Assembly (NCBI RefSeq): GCF_011745365.1
Contig: NW_024468910.1
Span: 310,001 to 374,000, forward strand
Length of the DNA stretch: 64,000 bases
Source: Cryphonectria parasitica EP155
Taxonomy: Eukaryota > Ascomycota > Sordariomycetes > Diaporthales > Cryphonectriaceae
Reading direction: 5' to 3'
Positions 1 through 10,302 of this stretch are shown here, one piece after another. A program made the position numbers and the translations under genes. The notes under the pieces are model-generated. The model saw only the letters and a list, made by a program, of their open reading frames with translations. It searched no databases and was not told where the DNA came from. The stretch's first letter is position 1. Each line of letters begins with the position of its first letter.

Positions 1-2404
1 AGAATCCGGCGAAGTCCGCTGCATAGTGGCTTGACACAGGCAAGGGATGGCGGAAAATGAGCCAGAAGCACCTCGAAGCTGTCAGCATGCATATGCCCCT
101 GCTTGCTTAATGCAATATCATCGAAAGAACCCATGTACCACGTCTTCCAAACATCGCTGGGCGGCCTTGCCTTAGGATCGCAGAGAAAACCCCTCTCCCA
201 TGCCCGGCAGCCGCAGACCCAGAGGAGGACATAGAAGAAGGACTCCAGGTCGTGTCGGAAGGTGTGTCCAGCGTTCCGTAGAACCTCGATAGCCATAAAC
301 TCCATCGTGCCAGTCTGGTAGCGTGCACCTGATCTACCGCTGCCTATCTGCTTAGCCAAATCAAGATCGATTAGCATTCCGGTAAATCCATTAGCACAGC
401 GAGGATCTGTGATGATAATGTTGTTTTCCGAGATATCTCTATGTAGGATCTTGCCGGTCAAGTACAGAGATCGATGAGCTCTGATAGCGTCTCGGAGAGC
501 AGTAAGCAGTTCAGATATAGTTGTAAAGCTATTGAGACCCCGCCCTGCAGGAGAGATGGCGAGGCAGCCGAGCTGGCGGTTATCGTATGGGTCAGAGCTC
601 CGATCGTATAGACTGCCCGGAGCATCAGGTTTCAGCTCATAGCGGAGCCCTGAGGAGTGGCTGTTAGACTTCTGCCTCTTGGCAGTAGCTACGTTCTGGC
701 TATCAACAGACGCTCGCTTCCTTGAGTCATGGCTCTCCTGGCGAGCCAGCTGCAGCACTCGTGTTAGGGACCCAGATTGACTGGTGGATTGTTTGTTCGG
801 CTCGGCTTGGCTAACCTGCTGCAGCTGGAGCGACTGCGAGGTAAGGGAGCGGGATGATGTGAGCTCAGCGCCGGCGGCACCATGAATAGTCCATGGGCGA
901 CCAAACACGAGACCGCTGCGGAGATCAGCGATGCTCGTGATTCTCTGATATCCCACAAACTGAGCAATGCCCTCAACGCCTTTCTCGTAAGCAAGCCTGA
1001 GATGATCTGCCTCTGGGGGCCGCTTGTTCGAAGTCCAGGAGAACTTCACAACATTATTGTGATCAGTCGTCCTAAAGCAGGTTGTGCCCCGGCAGACCAC
1101 CGCTCTCTGCTTAACGAACGGCTCCTGGTCTAGCTGCAGTTTCCTCTTCTTGCCATGCACATCGCTCGTAAGAGTAATAGTGCGCTTGCTGCCCCTGCAG
1201 TTAGTAAAGGTATCGAGGCCGAGCTCCTCGTCGCTCATGAATGCATATCCAGCTAGGGAGAGTATAAACTTGTCGGGCTCCTCATGAATATCGAACTCGC
1301 CAGAGCTGTAGGGGCCCGATCTGTCAAAAACCCAGAGCTCCATCTTGGTTCCGTGTAGGAAGAACCCGTGAGCAAACCGACGAGTGGGCTGGCTGGTGAA
1401 GAGATCGCGCATGTAGCGAGAGAGCTGCAGCAGCAGCGTCTTAGGGCCGGGGTGCGACTGCTTATGCTCTCCGAGAACGAGTATATCCTTCCAGTCATGT
1501 TTGGGAGTATCAACGCTTCTAGGCTTTAGAAAGATATCGAGCTGCCGCGAGGCCTCACCGCCCATCAGAGCGCTGGTGCTCGGAGCGCTGTGGTATGTAG
1601 ATGGTGCACCGACGAGAAAGTCCTCCTGGAATTGGAGCAGCCATGCCCAGACATCCTTCTGTGTTGGGGGATCGGGAAAGTCCGCCCACTGCCCGTCAAC
1701 ATGTCTTGCGCTGATGGACTGGTAGATAGTCCTGCACTGCTCAGTCCATGACTGGCCCTCGAAGTATTTTTCGAAGAAGCCGTTAACGCCTCGAAAGATA
1801 GTCCCGTTGAGCTCGTACAAGAGGGCCTGATCCAGTATCTTCTTAGTCTGCTCCTTGCCCTGAAACGACGATGTGGAGCGGACCACTGGCGTAGCACTGG
1901 CGGGCGTTGAGACGCTTCGAGGAGGGGTTCGCGGGGCGGCAGGAGCAACTGGCTGGGGGCGTGAGGCGGATGCAGCAGTGATAGCATAATGAACTTGGTC
2001 CCAGATCAGCGCATCGTCGGAACGAACATCGATAGCTGTCTTGAGGAGGCATTTGATACAGTCGAGATCGAAGTCGTTGGAGGTAACAGCAGAGTTGAGG
2101 TTCAGAAGATCACTGCGAAGGGCACTGTGGGTTGCATTCGGCTGGAGATTACGAACAGCTGGGAGGTTTCGGATAGCAAACAGGAGATCGAGGGCGAGAT
2201 TCTGGATATCTGTATAGAATTTAGACAGGACTCTCTCAGCCAAGCATTCATCTCTCTCTTACCTTCTTTAACAAGCTGATCAAGCGCGTCTGGGGTGCAA
2301 GAGATGTTTCTGTCTTCACAGAGTGAAGCAAAAGAAGCATGAAAAGCATCAAGTTTGTTCCTAATCGGATAGCTTCTGATCTCTGATAGCGATTGATCCG
2401 CCAT
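1..2404 (-). CDS. FunK1-type fungal protein kinase, 3' end beyond window
   Basis: Protein kinase of the fungal-specific FunK1 family, with 783 codons visible and the C-terminus beyond the window edge. Exon 1 is 2404-2263. A 53-bp intron (2262-2210, GTAAGA donor, TACAG acceptor) splits codon 48, and exon 2 stays open from 2209 to base 1. Seen: VVKFSW (Lys436, probable nucleotide-binding lysine), catalytic loop ILHRDISENNIII (His637, Asp639), LIDLDLAK (Asp662, replacing DFG), then GTMEFMAIEVL and HTFRHDLESFFYVLLW. HDWKDILVLGEHKQS in the N-terminal half is also typical of the family, and a Ser/Gln-rich insert lies at about residues 494-558. I recognise no glycine loop. The substrate is unknown. 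There are no in-frame stops or RIP-type damage, so this is the only apparently intact gene here. The start is the first ATG in the frame that splices cleanly. Confidence 0.9.
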
Positions 2405-3262
2405 CGTAGGTATGTAGAGCTACAGCGTAAGCTAGAGGGAAGAGGCCGTGGGTATAAGAAGGGGGATTGATTCGACAATGCGGTAGACTTGATTCCGTAA
2501 GCGGATTTTCAGGGTTGTCGATGAGGGCAGCATGTAGGAGCGGTTTGATGCGGTCGGGGATGGAGCCGAGAGCGTCGGGCGGCGAGATGGCTTCAAAACA
2601 GCCCGTCCTGGCAGGAGGTTGCAACGCTCTGTATTATGATATGATCAGCTGGGTGGGCGTGCAGAGCTGGAAGCTGGCTGGCGTTCCCTACCGTCTTAGT
2701 TGAGTTAATGGACACGTCCGAGACGCTCTTTTCTTCGCGAAGTACTAAAAGACAAGCAGCTGGTGATGATCTTTGACTGTAGTTGAGACGCCACAGGAGG
2801 AGGATATAACCCCTGAGGTGGACGCGGTTGATGGAGGTCGCGTTTAGAGAGGCATCAGCCCAGCTACGCAGCTGAGTCAGCCGGAAGGAACATCTCTATG
2901 CCGAGTCGATCATTCGTCAGTCATTCCTGGCGGCTGAATGTGGGGTAGGGCGTCATTTGGTAGCAACAGGTAAACCCATCAGCACCATACTACTCGTGGG
3001 CGCTAGCCCTCCTGGCCCACCTCCGTTCCTCCAGTGAGCGGGATGGCGAGCTGCACTTATACCGGTCTCACAGTGATTTCCTCCCCTTACCATTGCCAAT
3101 TATCCCTTGCCGAATCTTCACACCCGAAGACTTCATGACCGTTGCGCAGCAAAAACATCACAGCAATGTAGGACGGATTTCGGTACTCCAAACCCGGAGC
3201 ATGCTGAACAGGCGGCAAGTGACCTATGTGATATTCTTGACGAGGATATCCTCTCAAAGATT
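2405..3262. other. unassigned DNA upstream of the kinase gene
   Basis: This is the 5' flank of the kinase gene and extends to the first recognisable LTR base. Base composition is balanced, unlike the A+T-rich element DNA to the right. Short open frames exist on the plus strand near 3093-3326. One of them reads PEHAEQAASDLCDILDEDIL in a coding-like way, but it has no clear start, partner or family, so I do not call a gene. No repeat or motif was recognised. Confidence 0.5.
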
Positions 3263-3352
3263 AGGTGTCACGACTCAACATTGGACAGTCAGCAAAGGAT
3301 TACGTAACCAAGGGTTAGGGATATAAGACGACGAGCTCCACTAGGACAGGGG

Positions 3353-3516
3353 TGGACCGCAACGATCGACGAGCGGTCCTTACGGTTCAGGGCATGGACC
3401 GGAGCAGTCGAGCTGCAGTCCTTACGATCCAGGCATGGACCGGAGCAGTCGAGCTGCGGTCCTTACGGTCCAGAGCATGAACCGGAGCAGTCGAGCTGCG
3501 ACCCTTGCAGTCCATA
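3353..3516 (+). repeat. tandem ~41-bp GC-rich repeats in LTR A U3
   Basis: Two full units (3393-3433 and 3434-3475), a third from 3476, and a diverged partial unit before them. Each contains an inverted pair GGACCG...CGGTCC around GAGCAGTCGAGCTG, so each unit can form a hairpin. They occupy the promoter-proximal U3 and could be enhancer-like elements; that role is inference. Confidence 0.8.
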
Positions 3517-3529
3517 CTGAAGAGCTGGA

Positions 3530-3536
3530 TATATAA
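3530..3536 (+). promoter_or_regulatory. TATA box of the chromovirus LTR promoter
   Basis: TATATAA within GAAGAGCTGGATATATAAG, a block kept in nearly every chromovirus LTR in the window irrespective of the sequence upstream. It marks the U3/R promoter. The transcript start probably lies a few tens of bases downstream, but cannot be fixed from sequence. Confidence 0.7.
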
Positions 3537-3818
3537 GAACACGTTCATTACCATTAGATAGACCACCAGAACATAGCTCTTCAGTTGTTAATCTAAGTAT
3601 CAGATTACTCTCTTACTCTGATAGCCTCAAAGGCAGTGAACACTTGCATAGTTACTCCGGTTGTATTTCTGTATTCAAAGCCTACACCCGATATTGCTCT
3701 TGTTAGCATAAACTCTTTGTATACTTTGAAATCTTCGGATTACTGCAGTGCTTATTACATTTTGATAACTCTTGTTCAAGAACGGTTCAGTATTACCTCT
3801 TGAACAATACGGAATACG

Positions 3819-4818
3819 ATAGCTTCTCAGGGATCCTCTTCGTTCTCGCGCGCCTCTACTCAGGAAGAACTGGTCAACCAGATGTACCAGCTCATCCAGC
3901 GTATTCAGAACCTGCGCAATCAGCAGCAGGCTCAGAGCGCTACCATTGCTAACCAACAGGCTTAGCTAGCTCAACAGGCTCAGCAGGCGCAGTCCATCTC
4001 TACAACTATCAATAATGCTGAAAAAATGTATAAGATGAACAAACTTGCCATGTATAATAGCAACTAAAAGATACTGCATAAGTTTCTTATCTACTGCAAA
4101 GCATACTTTTTGCATCATGCAATCCAGTTTACTAAGGAATCTAAGAAGATTATTCTTGCAGAGATTTGTTTCGAAAAAAATACTCTTATCTGATACAAAT
4201 CTTCTCTACGTAACTATCTGGAATATTAAAACAATCCCGATGCGCATACTCAGAATATCAAAGATATGTTCAACTCCTTTGCAAGCTTTGAGAAAGCTCT
4301 TAAGGAAACCTTTAGCAACTCCAATAAGGAATGCACTACAGCTCAGCAGCTTATGAATCTCAAATAAACCAAATCAGCTTCTGCTTATATAATCAGATTC
4401 AAACAACTCTCAGTATAACTTCTATAGAAAGATAAGAATCTTATAAAGCATTATTATAAGAGACTTAAGAATGATATTAAGAATGAAATCTCTAAGCAGA
4501 ATTAGCTAGAGAACTTTGCAATATTCTCCAATCAAGCAATCCGCATTAATAATCATCTGTACGAATAACGGGTGGAGAAGTTCAAGAAGGGAGGAGGCCA
4601 GATTTGGAGATTTCCAGCTAATATAGGCAAGAAACTCCAATACAAGAACAGCGGTTAACAGAGCAGCACAGCTCAGAGTGGCATTACGCATGCTGGCCCC
4701 ATGGAACTCAATGCTGCTAGCAGACAGTACAGCAAGAGGAACAGTATTACTTGCTACAACTGCAATAAACAAGAGCATATCTCATATAACTGCTATCAGC
4801 TCAGGAAAAACAAATAGC
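3819..4818 (+). pseudogene. gag of chromovirus A, RIP-damaged
   Basis: Capsid/nucleocapsid gene of a Ty3/gypsy chromovirus. The frame opens at ATA (3819) where ATG is expected, in the context ACGATAGCTTCTCAG; all five gag copies here have lost the start the same way. A Gln-rich stretch precedes the gag core (FLxxCKAYFLHHAxQF, RFExNxLI). A CCHC zinc knuckle CYNCNKQEHISYNCY lies at about 4752-4796. CAG-to-TAG and TGG-to-TAG changes interrupt the frame repeatedly. The gag/pol border is not resolved. Confidence 0.8.
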
Positions 4819-7023
4819 AACCCATTCAAGAAGAACGTCAGGTGAATATTGCTTAGCAATAAGAAATCTTCAATCAACTGAGCAAAAATATTCCCTCGGA
4901 GCAAGTATCGAACTCTATCAATCACGGAAGTCTCAGCTGAACATTCTGCTATAATAACAACTGCTTAATATATCTCTCAAATAAGAAAAGCTCAGAATAG
5001 TTCTCTCAGAAACCTAGGCGCTACAGGCAGATAGCGATAGAAGGGCAAGAACATACGCTTAGCACAACTACGAGCAGCGATAACTCGAGCTGCTCCGATA
5101 TCATCGAACAAAGTATCCAGGCGCTGGAGACAGAACTTAGCAACGATACCCTTCATCACTCCTCGTTATCTACGCTAAGCACTATAACCAGGGATATGAA
5201 TAAGGGATGATACCCCCTTGGCTATTAGTACAAATACCTGGACAACACCGAGAATACCTCTCAGACAACAGAAGAACCAAGCCAGGATGAATGACCTAGC
5301 GATCCAGCAGAGTCTTTCGTGAACAGCGGATCCGACAGCCCTACGAAGGTTCGGAAAGGGAGGTTTTCCTTTAGCATCGAGTGGAATAAGAAAACAACAT
5401 GAGTTGAATATCTTGTTTATGAAATAGAGTTAGAAGAACTCTTCACCTGCATCCCTTTGCAAAACATCGAGATGCAATAAGACGAAGATCCTCGAGTCAG
5501 CTCACTCCATAATCTATACCACAAGCTAGCATGAATCTCCTATGCCTATTATAGCTGCAGAATACATTTCTCAGAGAAGATGCAATATAAGTAGTTCCCT
5601 ATCAGAGAATCAGAACAAATCCTTCAAGCTGTTGAGAAACAAGAACTTCGCTTCAGGGAAGTTCTTAATAAGCAGCACAATAATGCATACATCGAACTAC
5701 CAGATAACTGCTCTAGGCCATGCGTGAATAAGGAGATGGAATAGTAGCGATGCAGAATAATGCTCTGCATGATTCATATCAATAATAAGATCTGCAACTA
5801 GCATTAATAGAAAAATAATTAGAAACAGCAATAATATGAGTAAAAGCAAGCTAGAAAGCTCGCTTGAGAAGCAGCTAAGCAAGCTTAAAAAGAGAACAGG
5901 CAGTTCTCAGAAAACTCAAAAGGCTAGGATTGCTTATAAAGGAACTGCAGATGATCAGATCAGAACAGTTTCTATGTAAAGCTTCCAGAGCAAACTACGC
6001 TTACATCAAGCTCAATATATGCATTCATGAATACAAGTACAGCGCACTATTGAATAATAGCGCTCAGGGAAACTTCATATCCTCATATATTATTAATTAG
6101 GCACAATTACGATGGAAATGAAAGAGCTAATCCTATATCCTCAGCAGTATGAAAGGATAATCTGTTGCATATAACTAAGATATAATCAATACGGAAACTG
6201 ATTATCTATCTATCTTGATTCAGAGATACGTAATCAGAGTTTCTTTTGATATCACAGATATAGCATAACATGAGCTGATTTTGGAGCTTCCATAGCTTAA
6301 AGAATATAATTCTCGAATCGATTGGACTACTAGCCAGATCTCATGAGAACAAGCTATACCCAGGGAGATAGTTGCAATCAACAGCGCAGGACGGAATTCA
6401 GTTACTGAAGAATACTCGGGAAAAGAAGCTTCAAACGGATTCATATATATCTCCAGGTCAGCAGGGCTGACGGTTCAAGGAGAAGAACCTAGTAACAGGC
6501 GAACCCAGACAGTGCCAGGGCGCCAACAGGTCAACACAACAACGGAAGCGAGGCCCTCAGCAGATCGGTTCGCTCCGAAGCAACAAGGAAAGGCTTCAGA
6601 ATGTGAATTGTAAGCTTACAAGAAAATCTCGAAACCAGGCCCTCAAACGGTCGGTCCGGCCCGGAGCGACCGCTCAAGGCCTTCAAAAACGCCACCAAAA
6701 ACAACTGGCGAGAAGAAACACGCTCAACAGTATCTGCTGTTCCTCCAGGTAGCAGAAACAGAATATGAACTAGAACCAATACTCGCAAGCATATCACGAA
6801 AATACTACAAATTCAAGAAATTATTCCAGAAAGAATTGGATACAGAATTGCCAAAATACAGCTCATACAACCACAAGATTCCGCTACAAAAAGGAAAACA
6901 GCCCAAGTTCTTCCTCATCTATAAACTAGATAAAGCATAGCTAGAAGCGCTTAAGAAGTATCTCGATAAGAACTTCAAAAAGGAATATATACAACTATTG
7001 CAATTACCAGCAGGATATCCTAT

Positions 7024-7333
7024 TGTCAGGGTAAAAAGGGCACACAAGTGAGGTGAAGGGGTGTGAGCTGCTCCCAAGCCGCTCTGTTGACGCTTCCATT
7101 CAAAGGGACTACTGAACCTATCTCCCTCCTCCTCTTTTTCGCTGCTGGACCTGTTGTTCCCCTTTCCCTTATGTACACAATTGGCCTGGACTAGATGGGA
7201 TGACAATGGCCTGATGGCCACGCGGCATCGTACGAGAGCGCTGCTTCGGAGCGAAGCCCTCGCAGCAGCCCTGGACCGCCACCAGGGGTCGCAAGAGCCA
7301 CCTATTTCCTTTGTGCGCATACAAGCCCTGACA
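7024..7333 (-). mobile_element. S310 element, copy 1 (solo LTR or MITE-like)
   Basis: 310-bp repeat with 8-bp inverted ends TGTCAGGG/CCCTGACA, flanked by a perfect 5-bp duplication CCTAT (7019-7023, 7334-7338). Removing it restores the pol reading. TG...CA ends and a 5-bp duplication fit a solo LTR of an otherwise unseen family; a non-autonomous DNA element is the alternative. There is no coding content. It is GC-rich and undamaged although it sits in a RIP-damaged host element. Confidence 0.85.
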
Positions 7334-7774
7334 CCTATCCTGTTTGTATCTAAGAAGAATAGCAAGCTCAGGCTATATATTGATTACAAATAACTCAATA
7401 ATATTACAATTAAAAACCAGTATCTATTACTACTCATCAAGGAATTGCGAGATAGATTGCAAGAAGTATAATGATTTACAGCTCTAGATCTCAAAGAAGC
7501 TTACAATCTGATCAGAGTAAAAGAAGGAGAGAAATGAAAGACTGCTTTCAGAATATGCTACGAATACTACAAATACTTGATCATGCTCTTTAGTTTAACG
7601 AATGCTTCAGCTTTATTTCAAGAAATGATTAATTACATCCTATACAAACACCTCGATCAGTTCATCATTGCATATCTCGATAACATTCTTATTTACTCTT
7701 GAATACTGGAAGAATATAAGAAGCATGTGGAAACAGTGTTACGAATGCTCTAGGATGCAAAACTCCTTGTGAAA

Positions 7775-8084
7775 TGTCAGGGCTTGTATGCGCACAAAGG
7801 AAATAGGTGGCTCTTGCAACCTCTGGTAGCAGTCCAGGGCTGCTGCAAGGGCTTCGCTCCGAAGCAGCGCTCTCGTACGATGCCGCGTAGCTATCAGGCC
7901 ATTGTCATTCCATCTAGTCCAGGCCAATTGTATACATAAGGGAAAGGGGAACAACAGGTCCAGCAGCGAAAAAGAGAAGGAGGGAGATAGGTTCAGTAGT
8001 CCCTTTGAATGGAAGCATCAACAGAGCAGCTTGGGAGCAGCTCACACCCCTTCACCTCACTTGTGTGCCCTTTTTACCCTGACA
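7775..8084 (+). mobile_element. S310 element, copy 2
   Basis: Exactly 310 bp and inverted relative to copy 1. Flanks TGAAA/AGAAA are a near-perfect 5-bp duplication. It lies in the reverse transcriptase gene of chromovirus A, after the YLDN motif. The first half carries several C-to-T type changes relative to copy 1; the second half is nearly identical. Confidence 0.85.
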
Positions 8085-8409
8085 AGAAACCTGCGAAAAG
8101 TCACTTCCATATACAGAAGATTGATTATCTCGAATTCATAATCAAGCTAGAATGCATTAAGCTACAGAAAGATAAGATAGAAGCTGTTAGGAACTAGCTA
8201 ATCCCTAAGAATGTTAGAGATATTAAGTTTTTTCTCGAATATATCAACTTCTATAAGCAGTTTATTAAGAACTATAGCAGAATTGCATATTCTCTTACGA
8301 ATCTTACTAAGAAGGAGCAGCTCTTTGAATGAATCTTCAAGATACAGGAAGCTTTCGATGAAATTATCAAGCATATTATCTTAGAACCAATTCTATGCAA
8401 AGCAGATTC

Positions 8410-8578
8410 TAAGGAGAAACGTATGAGCTGAGCACGTGGAAGTGGCTGAATGAGTGTTGAGATTGAATCTATCTAATACAAAAGGAAGATCTTCTAAGTA
8501 ACTAAACCAGGCTCTGAGATGGTTTATGAGGAGACCAAAACAGAGGGTTAGGGTTAAATATGCCCCATTTTTCATACA
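8410..8578 (-). repeat. copia 3' LTR (169 bp)
   Basis: Read on the minus strand it begins TGTATGAAAAATGGGG and ends TCTCCTTA, probably CA changed to TA by RIP. It is near-identical to 23399-23565 apart from a 2-bp indel. It contains two telomere-like units (GGGTTAGGG at 8545-8553). Confidence 0.85.
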
Positions 8579-8759
8579 CCCCCCATCTGACTGGTCAGAT
8601 GTGCCAGAAAAGTGGGTCTTTTGTGGGGTCCCTGCAGATGCGTTTAAGCTTATGTGAGCGCGTTTTACAGTTGCTTTGCCTCCTTCCAGTCCTCTTTCTT
8701 TTTCAACCAGCTCTTTTTTCATCTGTTTTCAAGGTTTTTGAAAGCCTCCGCGCATCAAT

Positions 8760-10302
8760 ATGCCTCTTCTAGTTACTCCAGATTTCTCATTAGGCGAGTC
8801 TAACGTTTCTATCCCTCTCAGCAAGCTCAGTATAGCTGTTTCCGATGATAGCGACTCTGCTGAGGGCGAGATCCATGTAGCCTTTTCTGGTCCTTCTCCC
8901 GATGTGGAGACTGATGAGGATCCCTTGGATGCAAACCCCAGCTCCTCTGCTAGTGTATCTGAGTTGCATAGTAGTCTCTCAATAGCTACAGAGAAGAGCG
9001 CAAGCTCTGTTCAGCCTGTCTTGATTCCAACTGCTAGTCAGCATCCTCTTCCTGATGTGAGTATAGAAAGAGCTGCCTGGGGATTAGTATGGGCTGAACT
9101 GATTATTCTTGTTTCCAGGGACGGCGGTCTGGCCTGCTTGCTTCAAGTTCTCAAGCTTCGGTTGAGTTATCTGCTGCTCGTGCTGATACTCTGATTTTGC
9201 ATTCTTCGGTTGATAGTGCTTCCGATTCAGTTAGTGTTGGTCTTTCCAAGCGCTCTGGTGCTAGTTTTATGAGGATTTCTAGCCTGTTTATTGATGATAA
9301 TAATGATGATGATAAAGACAGCTCTGTGCTCCTTCAGGAGGCGCCCAAGACTGTAGGTTCGCACTGCTTTTTCTTCCAATGTTTATCTAGCTGATTCTTT
9401 TTCAGGCTTCCGGTAGCCTTTCAAGTTCTGAGCTAGTTGCAACAAGGCTTGTAATCGAGCAGGGTATGACTTGTTTGAGATTTCAGGATGCGTTGATGCA
9501 GGAGCTTCAGCAGGAGCGCCTCGATGTAGCTGCTGAAGATGCTGCTAAGTTGAGAACTTCTCGGTTGCAAGCTAAAAAGACTTTTCCAGTGGCCACCTCT
9601 TCCAGTATTCCTGCTGCAGGTTTCTCGAAGAGCTAAGATAATGCTTCCTAAAATGCTATTCGCGATATTTCATACATTAGCTATATTAAGAATCTGGCTG
9701 CAAGCAGCTCTGATAGTTCCTGTTACAATCAGAAGAACTCATCTGCTGCTTGCTATGCTTAGTATTCGAAGAATTATAAGTGTATTCCAGTCCCTTTCTA
9801 CCTCATGCCTTTTGTGAACGAGCTTTATATAGCTAAGCGTATGCTTGCTTCTGCTGAGGAGATAGATGCTCCTATGCTCTCGAAGAAAAGGATGCATGCT
9901 GGAGTAGAGAAGGAAAATTCCACTCTCAACCTTATTCCTCTGAGAATCCGATCCAAGCATGCTATATGAGCTTAGAAAGCTGCTCTTAAGCATTTTGAGG
10001 CGGGCAAGTTTTCGGAGGTTAATGAGCTGCAGAAGCAGATTGAGGCGCTTATGGAAGAGCATGATGTGCTTCTTGCTGAGCAGGAAGCTGATTATAAGGA
10101 AGCAGTTTTACGCTCTGCTAAGGAGGAGAAAGCTGTGGTTTCAGCTAAGAAGAAGGGAAAACAAGCTGCTATTCAGTCTGTCTCGCGCTTTATTGATAAT
10201 TATTCTGTTAAGTCTTACTGTAAATAGCATCTAAAGTATGAGAAAGCTAAAGCTGATATTGAAGCAGTGCTAGCTATTCTTCACTTCTTATCTAAGAAGT
10301 AA
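8760..10302 (+). pseudogene. antisense gene of the copia element, three exons
   Basis: Family not recognised. It lies between pol and the 3' LTR of the copia element, on the strand opposite gag-pol. Exon 1 is 8760-9056 and exon 2 is 9119-9352. Intron 1 (9057-9118) has GTGAGT...CCAG with a CTGAAC branch-like site; intron 2 (9353-9405) has GTAGGT...TTTCAG. Exon 3 (9406-10302) ends at TAA. All joins preserve phase, giving 475 residues. The N-terminal part is Ser/Asp-rich and acidic (DNNDDDKD). The C-terminal part is Lys/Glu/Ala-rich and likely coiled coil (FSEVNELQKQIEALMEEH). Six internal stops (9634, 9649, 9760, 9967, 9973, 10225) are each one transition from Gln or Trp codons. A frame kept open around introns despite RIP argues for a real gene. 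Confidence 0.75.

Larger units (their letters stand above)
3263..3759 (+). repeat. 5' LTR of chromovirus A, 5'-truncated
   Basis: Homologous to the other chromovirus LTRs from AGGTGTCACGACTC onward; the usual TGTTATAAC start is missing. It has the telomere-like block, a GC-rich U3 core made of tandem repeats, a TATATAA box, the conserved R/U5 region (GCTCTTGTTAGCATAAA) and the CATTACA end. The internal leader TTTTGATAACTC follows directly. Confidence 0.85.
4819..8409 (+). pseudogene. pol of chromovirus A (protease, RT, RNase H start), RIP-damaged
   Basis: The protease active-site region LLNNSAQGNFIS is near 6039-6085 (LLDSGA in active relatives). An Arg/Lys-rich GC block lies at about 6500-6720. 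Reverse transcriptase follows: LRLYIDYK at 7369-7392, then FIIAYLDNILIYS near 7660-7700, where the catalytic YxDD has become YLDN. S310 repeats interrupt it at 7024-7333 and 7775-8084. RNase H begins near 8350 and is cut by the copia element after 8409. Many TAG/TAA/TGA codons stand at Gln and Trp positions. Confidence 0.85.

Noticed and set aside
1253..2052. Many short frames on both strands in 100-2700
   Set aside because: Shadows of the continuous kinase frame, which was missed by simple ORF finding because its 3' end is outside the window and an intron splits the start.
7024..7333. S310 as a hAT or other DNA transposon copy
   Set aside because: The duplication is 5 bp, ends are TG...CA, and no transposase relic exists; a solo LTR fits at least as well.
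7154..7393. Open frames across S310 copies (7154-7393, 7739-7954, 23683-23944)
   Set aside because: They run from the repeat into pol or an LTR, have no consistent product, and occur on both strands.
3760..8409. Reassigned genetic code (TAG/TAA as Gln, TGA as Trp)
   Set aside because: The kinase gene uses normal stops and Gln/Trp codons, and stop codons in elements follow the RIP pattern along with start codon and active-site losses.
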